Source of the DNA: Pseudoflavonifractor sp. AF19-9AC
GTDB taxonomy: Bacteria > Bacillota > Clostridia > Oscillospirales > Oscillospiraceae
Assembly (NCBI RefSeq): GCF_003478995.1
Contig: NZ_QUGI01000004.1
Span: 108,507-172,506, forward strand
Direction: 5' to 3'
Length of the DNA: 64,000 bases
The position numbers were made by a program, and so were the translations under genes. Below the pieces are notes generated by a model that was not told the DNA's origin, ran no database searches, and worked only from the letters and a program-made list of their open reading frames with translations. Within the stretch, counting starts at the first letter, position 1. Every line of letters starts with the position of its first letter. Positions 33,519-41,210 of this stretch are shown here, piece after piece.

Positions 33519-33520
33519 CC

Positions 33521-34291
33521 ATGCAGCACAAGGTAGAACTATGCGGGGTCAATACCTCCAAGCTGAAGGTGCTGAAGAATGAGGAAACCCGGGAGCTGCT
33601 GCTGCGGGCCAAGGCGGGGAACAAGCAGGCCAGGGAGGAGCTGATTGCGGGGAATCTGCGCCTGGTGCTGTCCGTCATCCAGCGCTTTGGAAACCGGGGC
33701 GAGAACGCCGACGACCTGTTTCAGGTGGGGTGCATCGGCCTTATCAAAGCCATTGATAACTTCAATACCGATCTGGACGTGAAATTTTCCACCTACGGCG
33801 TGCCCATGATTGTGGGGGAAATTCGGCGCTACCTCCGGGACAACAGCACCATGCGGGTGTCCCGGGCCATGCGGGACACCGCCTATAAGGTGCTCCAGGC
33901 CAAGGAGTCCTATGTGGCCCAGCACCAGAAGGAGCCAACCGTGGAGGAAATCGCCACCATGCTGCAGCTGCGGAGGGAGGATGTGGTTTGCGCCTTAAAC
34001 GCTATTCTGGAGCCTGTCTCCCTGTACGACCCCATTTATTCCGACGGAAGCGACACCATCTGTGTTATGGATCAGGTGAAGGACAAGAAAAATACGGACG
34101 AGATGTGGATTGAACGTATTGCCCTCAAGGAGGCGGTCTCCCACTTAAGTGAGCGGGAGCGGAAAATCCTCTCCATGCGGTTTTTTCAGGGCAAAACCCA
34201 GATGGAGGTCTCCTCAGAGATCGGCATCTCCCAGGCCCAGGTGTCCCGGCTGGAGAAAAATGCCTTGCGCCAGATTCGAAAAGAAATGTAA
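33521..34291 (+). CDS. sigG: Sporulation sigma factor SigG
   Basis: A 256-residue late forespore sigma factor. The N-terminal VELCGVNTSKLKVLKNEE is the SigG hallmark. Region 2 is NLRLVLSVIQRFGNRGE, DDLFQVGCIGLIKAIDNF and VKFSTYGVPMIVGEIRRYL, and region 4 ends with FFQGKTQMEVSSEIGISQAQ. It switches on germination and spore-protective genes after engulfment. In Bacillus and many clostridia sigG follows spoIIGA-sigE; here it is alone, between DUF523 and a convergent ZIP gene. The leader has a ribosome-site-hiding hairpin and a probable sigma-F promoter. Confidence 0.95.
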   Translation: MQHKVELCGVNTSKLKVLKNEETRELLLRAKAGNKQAREELIAGNLRLVLSVIQRFGNRGENADDLFQVGCIGLIKAIDNFNTDLDVKFSTYGVPMIVGEIRRYLRDNSTMRVSRAMRDTAYKVLQAKESYVAQHQKEPTVEEIATMLQLRREDVVCALNAILEPVSLYDPIYSDGSDTICVMDQVKDKKNTDEMWIERIALKEAVSHLSERERKILSMRFFQGKTQMEVSSEIGISQAQVSRLEKNALRQIRKEM

Positions 34292-34292
34292 C

Positions 34293-34334
34293 GCCGCCCG
34301 TCGGAAGGTTTCCCTTCCGGCGGGCGGCATTTTC
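34293..34334 (+). terminator. Terminator after sigG
   Basis: A 16-bp stem (GCCGCCCG and CGGAAGG arms, one T-G pair) with a short loop, followed by ATTTTCC. The reverse-strand ZIP gene also ends against this hairpin, but has no T-run on that side. Confidence 0.85.
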
Positions 34335-34346
34335 CTTGGAGAACAA

Positions 34347-35138
34347 TTATCCCAGTGCTACATCCAAAATCATCATCAGCAGGAACCCGGTCATCACCCC
34401 CAAAGTTCCGGTGTGTCCGCCCTGGGAGAGGTTGGCCTCCGGAATGAGCTCCTCCACCACCACATAGAGCATGGCGCCCGCGGCAAAGGAGAGAAGCCAG
34501 GGCATCAGCGGTTGCACGGAGCCGGCTACCAGCACGGTGAGAATACCGAACAGGGGCTCTACCAGACCGGACAGTGCCCCCATGGCAAAGGCCCGGGGCC
34601 GGCTCATCCCCTCTTGGCGGAGTGGCAGGGCGATGGCGGCCCCCTCGGGGAAATTCTGAATGCCGATGCCCACCGCCAGGGCGGCGGAGGCCGTCATGAG
34701 CGTGGGTTCTCCGCTCTGGGCGGCCAGAGCGCAGGAAATGCCCACGGCCATTCCCTCTGGGATGTTGTGCAAAGTCACGGCCAGAACCATCAGGGCTGTC
34801 CGTTTGCGGGGTGTTTCCCCCTCGCGCCAGTGGAAGGTATCCGGCGTCAAATGGGGGAGCAGGTAATCCATCAGCAGTAAAAAGGCGATGCCCAGTGCAG
34901 AACCTCCGGCGGCGGGCACCCAGCCGATCATTCCCATTTCCTGAGCTTCTTCAATGGCGGGAATAAGCAGAGACCACATGCTGGCGGCGATCATGACCCC
35001 TGCGGCAAAGCCCAGCATCACGCGGTGAAGCTGGGGGGATGCATTTTTTCGGAATAAAAAGACCATAGCGGCCCCCGAGGCGGTCATCAGGGCGGTAAAT
35101 CCCGTCCCACCGGCGGCCCAGAGAATTGCCTGTGTCAC
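34347..35138 (-). CDS. ZIP family metal transporter
   Basis: A 263-residue membrane protein with about eight helices, predicted to import divalent metals such as zinc. The metal-site helices carry LAVTLHNIPEGMAVGISCAL (TM4) and VGIGIQNFPEGAAIALPL (TM5), and VVVEELIPEA lies near the C-terminus. It is of the GufA/ZupT branch. The start is GTG 35138, behind AAAGGAC. It lies 109 bp downstream of the PiT gene on the same strand; the gap contains a GGCGCCC/GGGCGCC hairpin (35166-35191). Confidence 0.88.
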   Translation of the reverse strand: MTQAILWAAGGTGFTALMTASGAAMVFLFRKNASPQLHRVMLGFAAGVMIAASMWSLLIPAIEEAQEMGMIGWVPAAGGSALGIAFLLLMDYLLPHLTPDTFHWREGETPRKRTALMVLAVTLHNIPEGMAVGISCALAAQSGEPTLMTASAALAVGIGIQNFPEGAAIALPLRQEGMSRPRAFAMGALSGLVEPLFGILTVLVAGSVQPLMPWLLSFAAGAMLYVVVEELIPEANLSQGGHTGTLGVMTGFLLMMILDVALG

Positions 35139-35247
35139 GATGTACGTCCTTTCTCAAATCACGGCGGCGCCCACCTGCGGGGGAGGGCGCCTTTGCGGCT
35201 GCTTCCACACTAGGCTATGCCCGGACCGCCCGGAGGGTGCACCGCCG

Positions 35248-36282
35248 TTAGGAGAGAAAGGAGAGGAAAAGCCAGCTCATCCCGTAGCCCAGCAGAGCGC
35301 AGCTGGGAAAGGTGAGCAGCCACGCAAGCCCCACCCGACCGGCCACTGTCCAGTTGGGACGCTGCTGTCCCGCCGCGCCTACACCCAGGAGCGCAGCGGT
35401 TCGGGTGTGGGTGGTGGAGATGGGCAGTCCCAGGAAGGTGGCCAGCAGCAGGCAGGGAACACTGCCCAGATCGGAAGAGAGACCCTGAAGAGGGGAGAGA
35501 CAGACCATGTCCCGGCCCACCGTATCGATGATGCGTCGCCCACCCATCAGCGTTCCCAGAGCAATGCCTGCCGCACACAGTCCAACCAGCCAGAGGGGAA
35601 TGAGGAACGTACGTTCATCCCCGCGCCCTTCGGCCAGAGCCACCCCCAGAAGGAAAACGCCCAGAAACTTCTGACCATCCTGGGCTCCGTGGAGGAAGGA
35701 GACAGCTGCCGCTCCTGGAATCTGGGCCAGACGCACAAGCCTGACGGACAGCGAACGTCGGCTCAGTTTCTGCTGTACCCAAAAGCCTGCTCCAAATCCT
35801 ACCGCCGTGGACAGCACCAGGCCCAGCAGCACCCTGCCCCAGCAGTCCCAGCGGATACAGGACAGACTTTCCTCCAGAGCCACCGCCGCACCGGAGATGC
35901 CTGCCACCAGGGCGTGGCTCTCGCTGGTGGGAATGCCGAAACACCAGGCCGCTCCCGCCCACAGCACCACCGCCCCCATGGCAGCGCACAGGGCAATGAG
36001 GGCCGCATCCCGTCCGCCCCCAAAAGAGGCGATGGAGTAGACGGTCTCCGCCACCGACACATTGACCGAGGTGACGCACAGCACCCCCAAAAAGTTGCAG
36101 GCAGCTGCCAAAGCCACCGCCATGGAAAAGGGGAGTGCGCCTGTGACCACTGCGCCGGCGATGGCGTTGGGCGCGTCCGTCCAGCCGTTAACCAGCAAAA
36201 CAGAGCTGGTGAGCAGGACGGTCAGCAAAAGGGCCGGATTTTCCGCCGCATGGGCCGCAAAGTCCCAAAAAGAGATGGGCAT
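35248..36282 (-). CDS. Inorganic phosphate transporter, PiT family
   Basis: A 344-residue membrane symporter of the PiT/PHO4 family. The two inverted repeats show NGWTDAPNAIAGAVVTGAL near the N-terminus and GLPISTTHTRTAALLGVG near the C-terminus, the second with the TSxTH-like substrate segment; PTSESHALVAGISG is the first-repeat counterpart. Ten or so helices are predicted. The start ATG 36282 and part of its GGAGGTGAT site lie in a perfect 11-bp hairpin. No PhoU-like DUF47 partner, usual beside PiT, is adjacent. The ion is probably Na+ or H+. It follows dinB by 29 nt. Confidence 0.88.
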   Translation of the reverse strand: MPISFWDFAAHAAENPALLLTVLLTSSVLLVNGWTDAPNAIAGAVVTGALPFSMAVALAAACNFLGVLCVTSVNVSVAETVYSIASFGGGRDAALIALCAAMGAVVLWAGAAWCFGIPTSESHALVAGISGAAVALEESLSCIRWDCWGRVLLGLVLSTAVGFGAGFWVQQKLSRRSLSVRLVRLAQIPGAAAVSFLHGAQDGQKFLGVFLLGVALAEGRGDERTFLIPLWLVGLCAAGIALGTLMGGRRIIDTVGRDMVCLSPLQGLSSDLGSVPCLLLATFLGLPISTTHTRTAALLGVGAAGQQRPNWTVAGRVGLAWLLTFPSCALLGYGMSWLFLSFLS

Positions 36283-36302
36283 GGAATCACCTCCATGCCC
36301 AT
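36275..36302 (-). promoter_or_regulatory. Hairpin covering PiT start codon
   Basis: Perfect 11-bp arms (36275-36285 and 36292-36302) with a 6-nt loop. On the reverse strand the loop and adjoining 5' arm hold GGAGGTGAT, and the 3' arm contains the ATG, so folding would hinder initiation. Confidence 0.6.
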
Positions 36303-36311
36303 CCTATGGTG

Positions 36312-37553
36312 CTAGTCCTCTGGATATGCGCCCCCGGGAGGCGGTGCGTGGCGGGGCCTCCGTTCCCGCGGGGCGGAGGCCGGTTGAATGGACCCCGCGC
36401 CGTATTTTGCCCGGATGGCATCCATGGTTCCTTCCAGCTTCTCCAGCCGCTCCCGCCGCTGCTCCTGCCCACCATCCCACAGTTCCAACTGGCTGACCGC
36501 CTCCTCTGCCGGCAGCAGGTAGATGGCGGTGACGGTGAGGGCACGGACCGGATGGTCCATATTCCAGCAGCTCTCCGCCAGCTCCATGGCGGCCCCGGCA
36601 ATTTCCCGAGCAAGACAGGAGGGGGTATCCAGCCGCTTTTGTCGGCTCAGGTCCCGGAATGCCGGGTCTCGAATGGCAAGGGATACACCTTGACACTTCA
36701 TGCTGTGACGGCGCAGACGGGCCGCCACCTGGTCAGCGAGCTGAATGATGCCCGCCCGAATCTCCTCTCGGCCCTTGAGGTTATGGGAGAAGGTGAGGCC
36801 GTTGCCCACCGACTTGGGAGGGGTATATTGTGCCGCCGGGGCCACCGGTGAGGTATCCAGTCCGGAGGCAAAATCGTGAAGCTGTGCGCCGTTTTTTCCC
36901 AGCAGCCGGAAGAGCTGTTCCCGGTCAAAGGCCGCCAGATCCCCGATGGTGCGGATGCCGAACTTCTCAAAGGTCTGGGCGGCGGCCCGCCCCACGTACA
37001 GAAGGTCGGTCACGGGAAGAGGCCAGACCAGCTGACGAAAGTTTTCCCGGGTAATGACCGTTGTGGCGTCAGGTTTTTTATAGTCGCTGCCCAGCTTGGC
37101 AAAGACCTTGTTGAAGGACACCCCCACCGAGATGGTCAGCCCCAGCTCGTCCCGTAGCCGGTCCCGCAGCCGGTCAGCCAATGCCTTTGGATCGCCGCCG
37201 AAGAGGTGGAGGGTGCCGGTAACATCCAGCCAGCTCTCGTCAATCCCAAAGGCCTCCACCAAATCGGTGTATTCCCGGTAAATTTCGTTGACCTTGCGGG
37301 AGTACTCCCGGTAGGTCTTATGGTGGGCGGGGAGGAGGACCAGATCGGGACATTTCTTTCTGGCCTGCCAGATGGTCTCCGCCGTCTTCACCCCGAAGGC
37401 TTTGGCCGGCTCGTTTTTGGCCAGAATGATGCCGTGCCGGCTCTCCGGATCGCCGCAGACAGCCACAGGCAGATGGCGCAGCTCCGGATGGGACAGGAGC
37501 TCCACAGAGGCATAGAAGCTATTCAAGTCACAGTGAAAAATGACCCGTTCCAT
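36312..37553 (-). CDS. dinB: DNA polymerase IV (Y-family)
   Basis: A 413-residue translesion polymerase. The palm motifs are VIFHCDLNSFYASVELL (first Asp) and VEAFGIDESWLDVTGT (DE pair). The helix-hairpin-helix region is near LYVGRAAAQTFEKFGIRTIGDL, and the little-finger domain runs to about 370. The C-terminus is a short basic proline-rich tail without the QLxLF beta-clamp peptide that I expected; VSQLELWDGG at about 360 is a partial match. The start ATG 37553 follows AGGAGGG. The promoter carries a LexA box, so it is SOS-induced. Confidence 0.93.
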   Translation of the reverse strand: MERVIFHCDLNSFYASVELLSHPELRHLPVAVCGDPESRHGIILAKNEPAKAFGVKTAETIWQARKKCPDLVLLPAHHKTYREYSRKVNEIYREYTDLVEAFGIDESWLDVTGTLHLFGGDPKALADRLRDRLRDELGLTISVGVSFNKVFAKLGSDYKKPDATTVITRENFRQLVWPLPVTDLLYVGRAAAQTFEKFGIRTIGDLAAFDREQLFRLLGKNGAQLHDFASGLDTSPVAPAAQYTPPKSVGNGLTFSHNLKGREEIRAGIIQLADQVAARLRRHSMKCQGVSLAIRDPAFRDLSRQKRLDTPSCLAREIAGAAMELAESCWNMDHPVRALTVTAIYLLPAEEAVSQLELWDGGQEQRRERLEKLEGTMDAIRAKYGAGSIQPASAPRERRPRHAPPPGGAYPED

Positions 37554-37585
37554 CCGGTGCGCCCTCCTTTCTGTTTGGTACAACC

Positions 37586-37614
37586 ATTATAGAACGTCAT
37601 TGGCAAAAAGTCAA
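37586..37614 (-). promoter_or_regulatory. Sigma-A promoter of dinB
   Basis: On the reverse strand, TTGACT (37614-37609), a 17-bp spacer and TATAAT (37591-37586). This is near-consensus and so strong when unrepressed. Confidence 0.85.
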
Positions 37615-37625
37615 ACTTACGTTCG
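37612..37625 (-). promoter_or_regulatory. LexA (SOS) box at dinB
   Basis: On the reverse strand, CGAACGTAAGTTTG fits the Gram-positive LexA/DinR consensus CGAAC-N4-GTTYG and overlaps the -35 box, the position expected for repression. Confidence 0.88.
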
Positions 37626-37638
37626 ATTCTTCTTCGAT

Positions 37639-37666
37639 AAAAAAGGAACGGTCCAAGGACCGTCCC
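37639..37666 (-). terminator. Terminator of YibE/F gene
   Basis: On the reverse strand, a stem (GGACGGTCC / GGACCGTTCC, one G-T pair) followed by TTTTTT, 15 nt past the yibE/F stop. Confidence 0.9.
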
Positions 37667-37680
37667 TGCTATAAGCAAAA

Positions 37681-38871
37681 TCAGTTCTGACGCTCAGGCT
37701 GCAGCGGGCCAATGGATTCCTGCGTCTCGGAGGAAGGTGCTTTTTTATGTCCCGCCAGGAACAGGCCGGCACACAGTGCGGTAAAGGGAGCCACCGTCAC
37801 AAGGCCGAAGGACCCGATGACGGTATGGATAATTTCCGCCGCCACGTATTTATAGTTCAGAATGTGATCCACCGGCGTACCCTGAGCCATGAAAACCATG
37901 AGCAGGGCGATGTAGCCTCCGGAGTAGGCGAAGAGGAGGGTGGTGGTCATGGTTCCCATGGCGGCCCGGCCCACATTCAGGCCGGAGCGCATAGCCTCCT
38001 TCCAGCCAAGGTCTGGGCGCTTCTCCACCACTTCGTAGACGGCAGAGGTGATGTCCACGCTCAGGTCCATGATGGCACCGGAGGCACCGATAAAGACAGA
38101 GGCCATAAAAATCTGGGTGAGGTTCAGGTGGGAGTAGCCGGAGTAGAGCAGACTTTCCGAGTAGGACATCACCGCTCCATGAATTTTGAAGAGGTCCGTG
38201 AAGGCAATACCCAGCACACAGGTAACCAGAATACCCAGAAAGGAGCCGGAGGAAGCCGCCCAGCACCGCCGGTCAAAGCCGTAGACCAGGGCAATGATGA
38301 GCACGGTGAGAAAGAGGGTGATGGCAAGCCCCACCCAGATGGGGTTCCAGCCCTTGAGGTAGAGGGGAACCAGCACCTTCCAAAGGCACAGCACCGTGAG
38401 GGCAAAGGAGGCGATGGCCCGTACGCCGGTACGCCCGGCAAATAGGATCAAGAACACCCCAAAGCACAAGGCCAGCAAAGCCTCCCAGCCCAGACGGAAG
38501 TGATCGGACATGGTGACGTTGGTGATGGTGTCCCCGTCGTGGCTGACCACCACCTGGGCTGTGTCGCCGGGGGAGAACAGCTTGTCCTGCTCCAGGGAAC
38601 CGTTGAGCATGTTGACGCCGTCTACAATCTGCCCCTGAAAGGCTCCGCTGAGCAGCTCCAGCTTACAGCGCTGCTCGCCGGAGCGGACCAGGCCGGTGTC
38701 CACGATGGTAGAATTGTCTACCTCCAGGACCTTGGCAGTACAGCGGTCCGCCTCCTGATAGACTACAGCGTCCTCAAAGCCCGTAGGCAGCAGCCACAGC
38801 AGAAGAATCGCTGCCAGACAGACCAGGACTGGGGCGTGATAACGCAGATTCCAAGAGAAACGATTGCGCAT
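37681..38871 (-). CDS. YibE/F-like membrane protein
   Basis: A 396-residue polytopic protein. One N-terminal helix (about 12-30) is followed by an outward domain of about 90 residues and then seven or eight helices (about 128-370). The DLSVDITSAVYEVVEKRPDLG and GLNVGRAAMGTMTTTLLFAYSGG segments are conserved in YibE/F proteins. The family has no proven function. AAAGGAG precedes ATG 38871. It follows a small membrane-anchored orphan gene by 39 nt and probably shares its transcript. Confidence 0.85.
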   Translation of the reverse strand: MRNRFSWNLRYHAPVLVCLAAILLLWLLPTGFEDAVVYQEADRCTAKVLEVDNSTIVDTGLVRSGEQRCKLELLSGAFQGQIVDGVNMLNGSLEQDKLFSPGDTAQVVVSHDGDTITNVTMSDHFRLGWEALLALCFGVFLILFAGRTGVRAIASFALTVLCLWKVLVPLYLKGWNPIWVGLAITLFLTVLIIALVYGFDRRCWAASSGSFLGILVTCVLGIAFTDLFKIHGAVMSYSESLLYSGYSHLNLTQIFMASVFIGASGAIMDLSVDITSAVYEVVEKRPDLGWKEAMRSGLNVGRAAMGTMTTTLLFAYSGGYIALLMVFMAQGTPVDHILNYKYVAAEIIHTVIGSFGLVTVAPFTALCAGLFLAGHKKAPSSETQESIGPLQPERQN

Positions 38872-38910
38872 GGATCAAAACTCCTTTAAAGCGTTGAGAT
38901 AGGGGAGAGG

Positions 38911-39381
38911 TCAGGCCTCCTCCAATCGTTGGGCCAGTGCCTCGGCCAGCTCCTGACCCGCCAGGTCGTCCCACCAGCCCAGGTGGCACATCCGGTCTCC
39001 CATCCGGAGGTGCCTGCCCGCGGTAACGGTAATCTCCCAGAGAAGATTGTTTTCTCCGTCCCTGCCGTAAAAGTTAAGCACCCGGCCTCCGGTACCCCCC
39101 GTGGAAGTGCTGCCGGAGAGGGTCTGAAAACAGCGGTGGACGGTGACCTGGGATAAGAGCTCCTCCAGCTGAGCCCATTGGTCGGAGCCAGGGGAGAGGG
39201 TATATGTTTCCTGTGCAATTTCATAGGGCTGCAGGCGGACGCTGGAAATTTCAATCCGTACCACCTCCTCCGGCAAAGGAGGCACGTGAAGCGGCCAAAG
39301 AAAATAAACTCCGGCAAAACCAGCCAGAAGCAGCAGGAGCAGAAGAACGAGCCGCCCAGGCGTAACAGAAAAACGGGTCAT
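38911..39381 (-). CDS. Membrane-anchored protein of unknown function
   Basis: A 156-residue protein with one N-terminal helix (about 11-30, LVLLLLLLLAGFAGVYFLW) and an outward domain containing LSPGSDQWAQLEELLSQ and GRVLNFYGRDGENNLLWEI. I do not recognise the family. The start ATG 39381 has AAAGGAG 6 nt before it; the frame opens 33 nt earlier without a site. It lies between alkaline phosphatase and yibE/F, all on the reverse strand, separated from the former by a hairpin. Confidence 0.7.
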   Translation of the reverse strand: MTRFSVTPGRLVLLLLLLLAGFAGVYFLWPLHVPPLPEEVVRIEISSVRLQPYEIAQETYTLSPGSDQWAQLEELLSQVTVHRCFQTLSGSTSTGGTGGRVLNFYGRDGENNLLWEITVTAGRHLRMGDRMCHLGWWDDLAGQELAEALAQRLEEA

Positions 39382-39410
39382 GGAGCACTCCTTTCCAAGC
39401 GTTCTGTACC

Positions 39411-39455
39411 GCACAGCCCGCCCCTGCCGGAGAGGGCAGAGGCGGGCTATTGTGC
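39411..39455. terminator. Hairpin after alkaline phosphatase gene
   Basis: A long stem (39411-39428 with 39435-39455; one mismatch and a small bulge) without a T-run on either side. It may be a weak terminator or an RNA-stabilising end. Confidence 0.5.
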
Positions 39456-39482
39456 AGGCTTAAATCTAAGTGAGGGAAAGGA

Positions 39483-41045
39483 TTACTCCACGTCCAGCAT
39501 CTCAGCCAGCTTATTGAAAATCTCGGTGTTGTCGTAGTAGCCGTTGAACACCTCAGCGTTGACGCCGTGGGCCAGGACGGCAACCGGCAGGCCGGTGTGG
39601 CTGTAAGAGGTGAAGGAGATACCGGACTTATTGTTGATGATGTGAGTCAGGGTGACGGAGAGGGGCTCGTAAGTACCGTAGAGCACATACTCCTCCTGCT
39701 CATATTCGCTGGCGGCAGTGCCGTTGATGGACTTCTCGTAGGCGGCGCGCAGCTGCTCCTGCTCATACTCGGTGAGCACCAGCTTGTCGCCCTCCTCGCC
39801 CTCCGTCTTCAGGCCGAAAAGCTCCTCCACATCCTTGAGTACATCCTCGAAAGAGGTCTTGTTCTCCTTGTAGGAGGCCACATAATCGCTGTCAAACTTG
39901 GCGTAGGAAATCTTCTGGTTCTCCAGCAGGTCCAGATAGGTGTCGTAGTCGGTGCCGGCAAAGCCGATGGTCAGACCGCCGGTCTCGTGGTCGCCGGTGA
40001 CCACAATCAGGGTCTCATCGGGGTGCTCGGCCGCAAAGTCGATGGCCACCTGGACAGCGTCAGCCAGAGCCTGAGTGTCATGGATAGCAGAGGCAGCGTC
40101 GTTGGCGTGGCAGGCCCAGTCAATCTTGCCGCCCTCGCACATCATAAAGAAGCCGTTGTCGTTGTCCAGAACCTCAATGCCCTTTTCTACGTAGTCGGCC
40201 AGAGACCACATGTCGTCGGTGCGGTCCAGCTCATAGGCCATGGCGTCGCCGTCGGCCAGGTGCTCATCCACGATCATGACGGGGCCCTCGGTGACCTGCT
40301 CGGCCTCGGCCTGGGTCTTGACCACCTGGTAGCCGGCCTGCTCGGCCAGAGCGTACAGGTCCTCCTGGTCGCCCTCAGCACCGGTGGGCTTGAGCAGGGC
40401 GCCGCCGGCGAAGTACTCAAAGCCGGACTCCACCAACTCCAGGCCGATGTCATAGTAGTCATTGCGGCTGGCCTGATGCGCATAGAAGGCAGCGGGGGTG
40501 GCGTGGTTCAGGTTGACCGAGGAGATCACGCCGATCTTGTAATCCTTCTGGCTGTGCAGCTTCTCCGCAATGGTCTCGTATTCCACGCTGCCGGTCTCGT
40601 CCACGTTGATGGAACCGGAGTAGGTCTTGTGACCGGTGGAGATGGAGGTGGCGGTGGAGGCGGAGTCGGGAGCAAAGCTGTTGGAATCGTAAGTAACCGC
40701 AGAGCCGGCAACCTCAAAGTTCATGAAGTTCAGGTACTCAGGACCGTCCAGAGTAGCACCCTGATTGTCGTCGAGGCTGGGCTCAGCCTGCCAGTAGTCT
40801 TCGTCATTCAAAGCCCCAAGATAGTCGGATGTGGACTGGATCTGGGGATAGCTCATGCCATCGCCGATGAACAGGAACACATACTTGGGGGTCTTGGTTT
40901 CCTGATTGTCGGTGGACATGTTTACTGCGGAGTTGGAACCACTCTGGGCGGTGTTCTCACTGCCGGTACCGCTGCTGGAACAGCCGGCCAGCATGGATGC
41001 AGCCATGGTCAGAGCCAGGGCCACGGAAAGGAATCGCTTCATCAT
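39483..41045 (-). CDS. Alkaline phosphatase, lipoprotein
   Basis: A 520-residue alkaline phosphatase anchored by a lipid: signal peptide with lipobox LAGC (Cys22), then a Ser/Asn/Thr-rich spacer (about 23-52). The core shows VFLFIGDGMSYPQ (metal Asp), PDSASTATSISTGHKTYSG (Ser nucleophile), MCEGGKIDWACHANDA and VVTGDHETGGLTIG (metal Asp/His). A helical insert (about 375-440) interrupts the fold before the final SHTGLPVAVLAHG metal histidines. It hydrolyses phosphomonoesters outside the cell. ATG 41045 is followed by a second ATG; AGGAGG is 7 nt before the first. I saw no clear promoter or Pho box upstream. Confidence 0.93.
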   Translation of the reverse strand: MMKRFLSVALALTMAASMLAGCSSSGTGSENTAQSGSNSAVNMSTDNQETKTPKYVFLFIGDGMSYPQIQSTSDYLGALNDEDYWQAEPSLDDNQGATLDGPEYLNFMNFEVAGSAVTYDSNSFAPDSASTATSISTGHKTYSGSINVDETGSVEYETIAEKLHSQKDYKIGVISSVNLNHATPAAFYAHQASRNDYYDIGLELVESGFEYFAGGALLKPTGAEGDQEDLYALAEQAGYQVVKTQAEAEQVTEGPVMIVDEHLADGDAMAYELDRTDDMWSLADYVEKGIEVLDNDNGFFMMCEGGKIDWACHANDAASAIHDTQALADAVQVAIDFAAEHPDETLIVVTGDHETGGLTIGFAGTDYDTYLDLLENQKISYAKFDSDYVASYKENKTSFEDVLKDVEELFGLKTEGEEGDKLVLTEYEQEQLRAAYEKSINGTAASEYEQEEYVLYGTYEPLSVTLTHIINNKSGISFTSYSHTGLPVAVLAHGVNAEVFNGYYDNTEIFNKLAEMLDVE

Positions 41046-41143
41046 GTTGTTTCCTCCTGCTTACGTTTCAAAATTCATGTCGTCTGAGACGGGTTCATTT
41101 TAGGGAAGGATTGTTAAAAGCGCTACCGCCCAACGGTGAAAAA

Positions 41144-41182
41144 ATAGTAAAACGCGGAGCAGACAGTTGTCTGCTCCGCGTT
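41144..41182 (-). terminator. Terminator of ribU
   Basis: A 14-bp perfect stem (41151-41164 with 41169-41182) and AGTT loop. On the reverse strand it continues TTACTATTTTTT, ending the ribU transcript before the phosphatase gene. Confidence 0.85.
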
Positions 41183-41210
41183 CTCAGGAGACAAGCAAAA
41201 TAAAATTGAA

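Noticed and set aside
39567..41087. A 506-codon open frame on the forward strand
   Set aside because: Shadow of the alkaline phosphatase gene, which has all catalytic motifs, a lipobox and a good ribosome site on the reverse strand.
41046..41150. Pho box before alkaline phosphatase
   Set aside because: Only one TTAACA-like half site was seen, without the repeated spacing needed to support a PhoP site.
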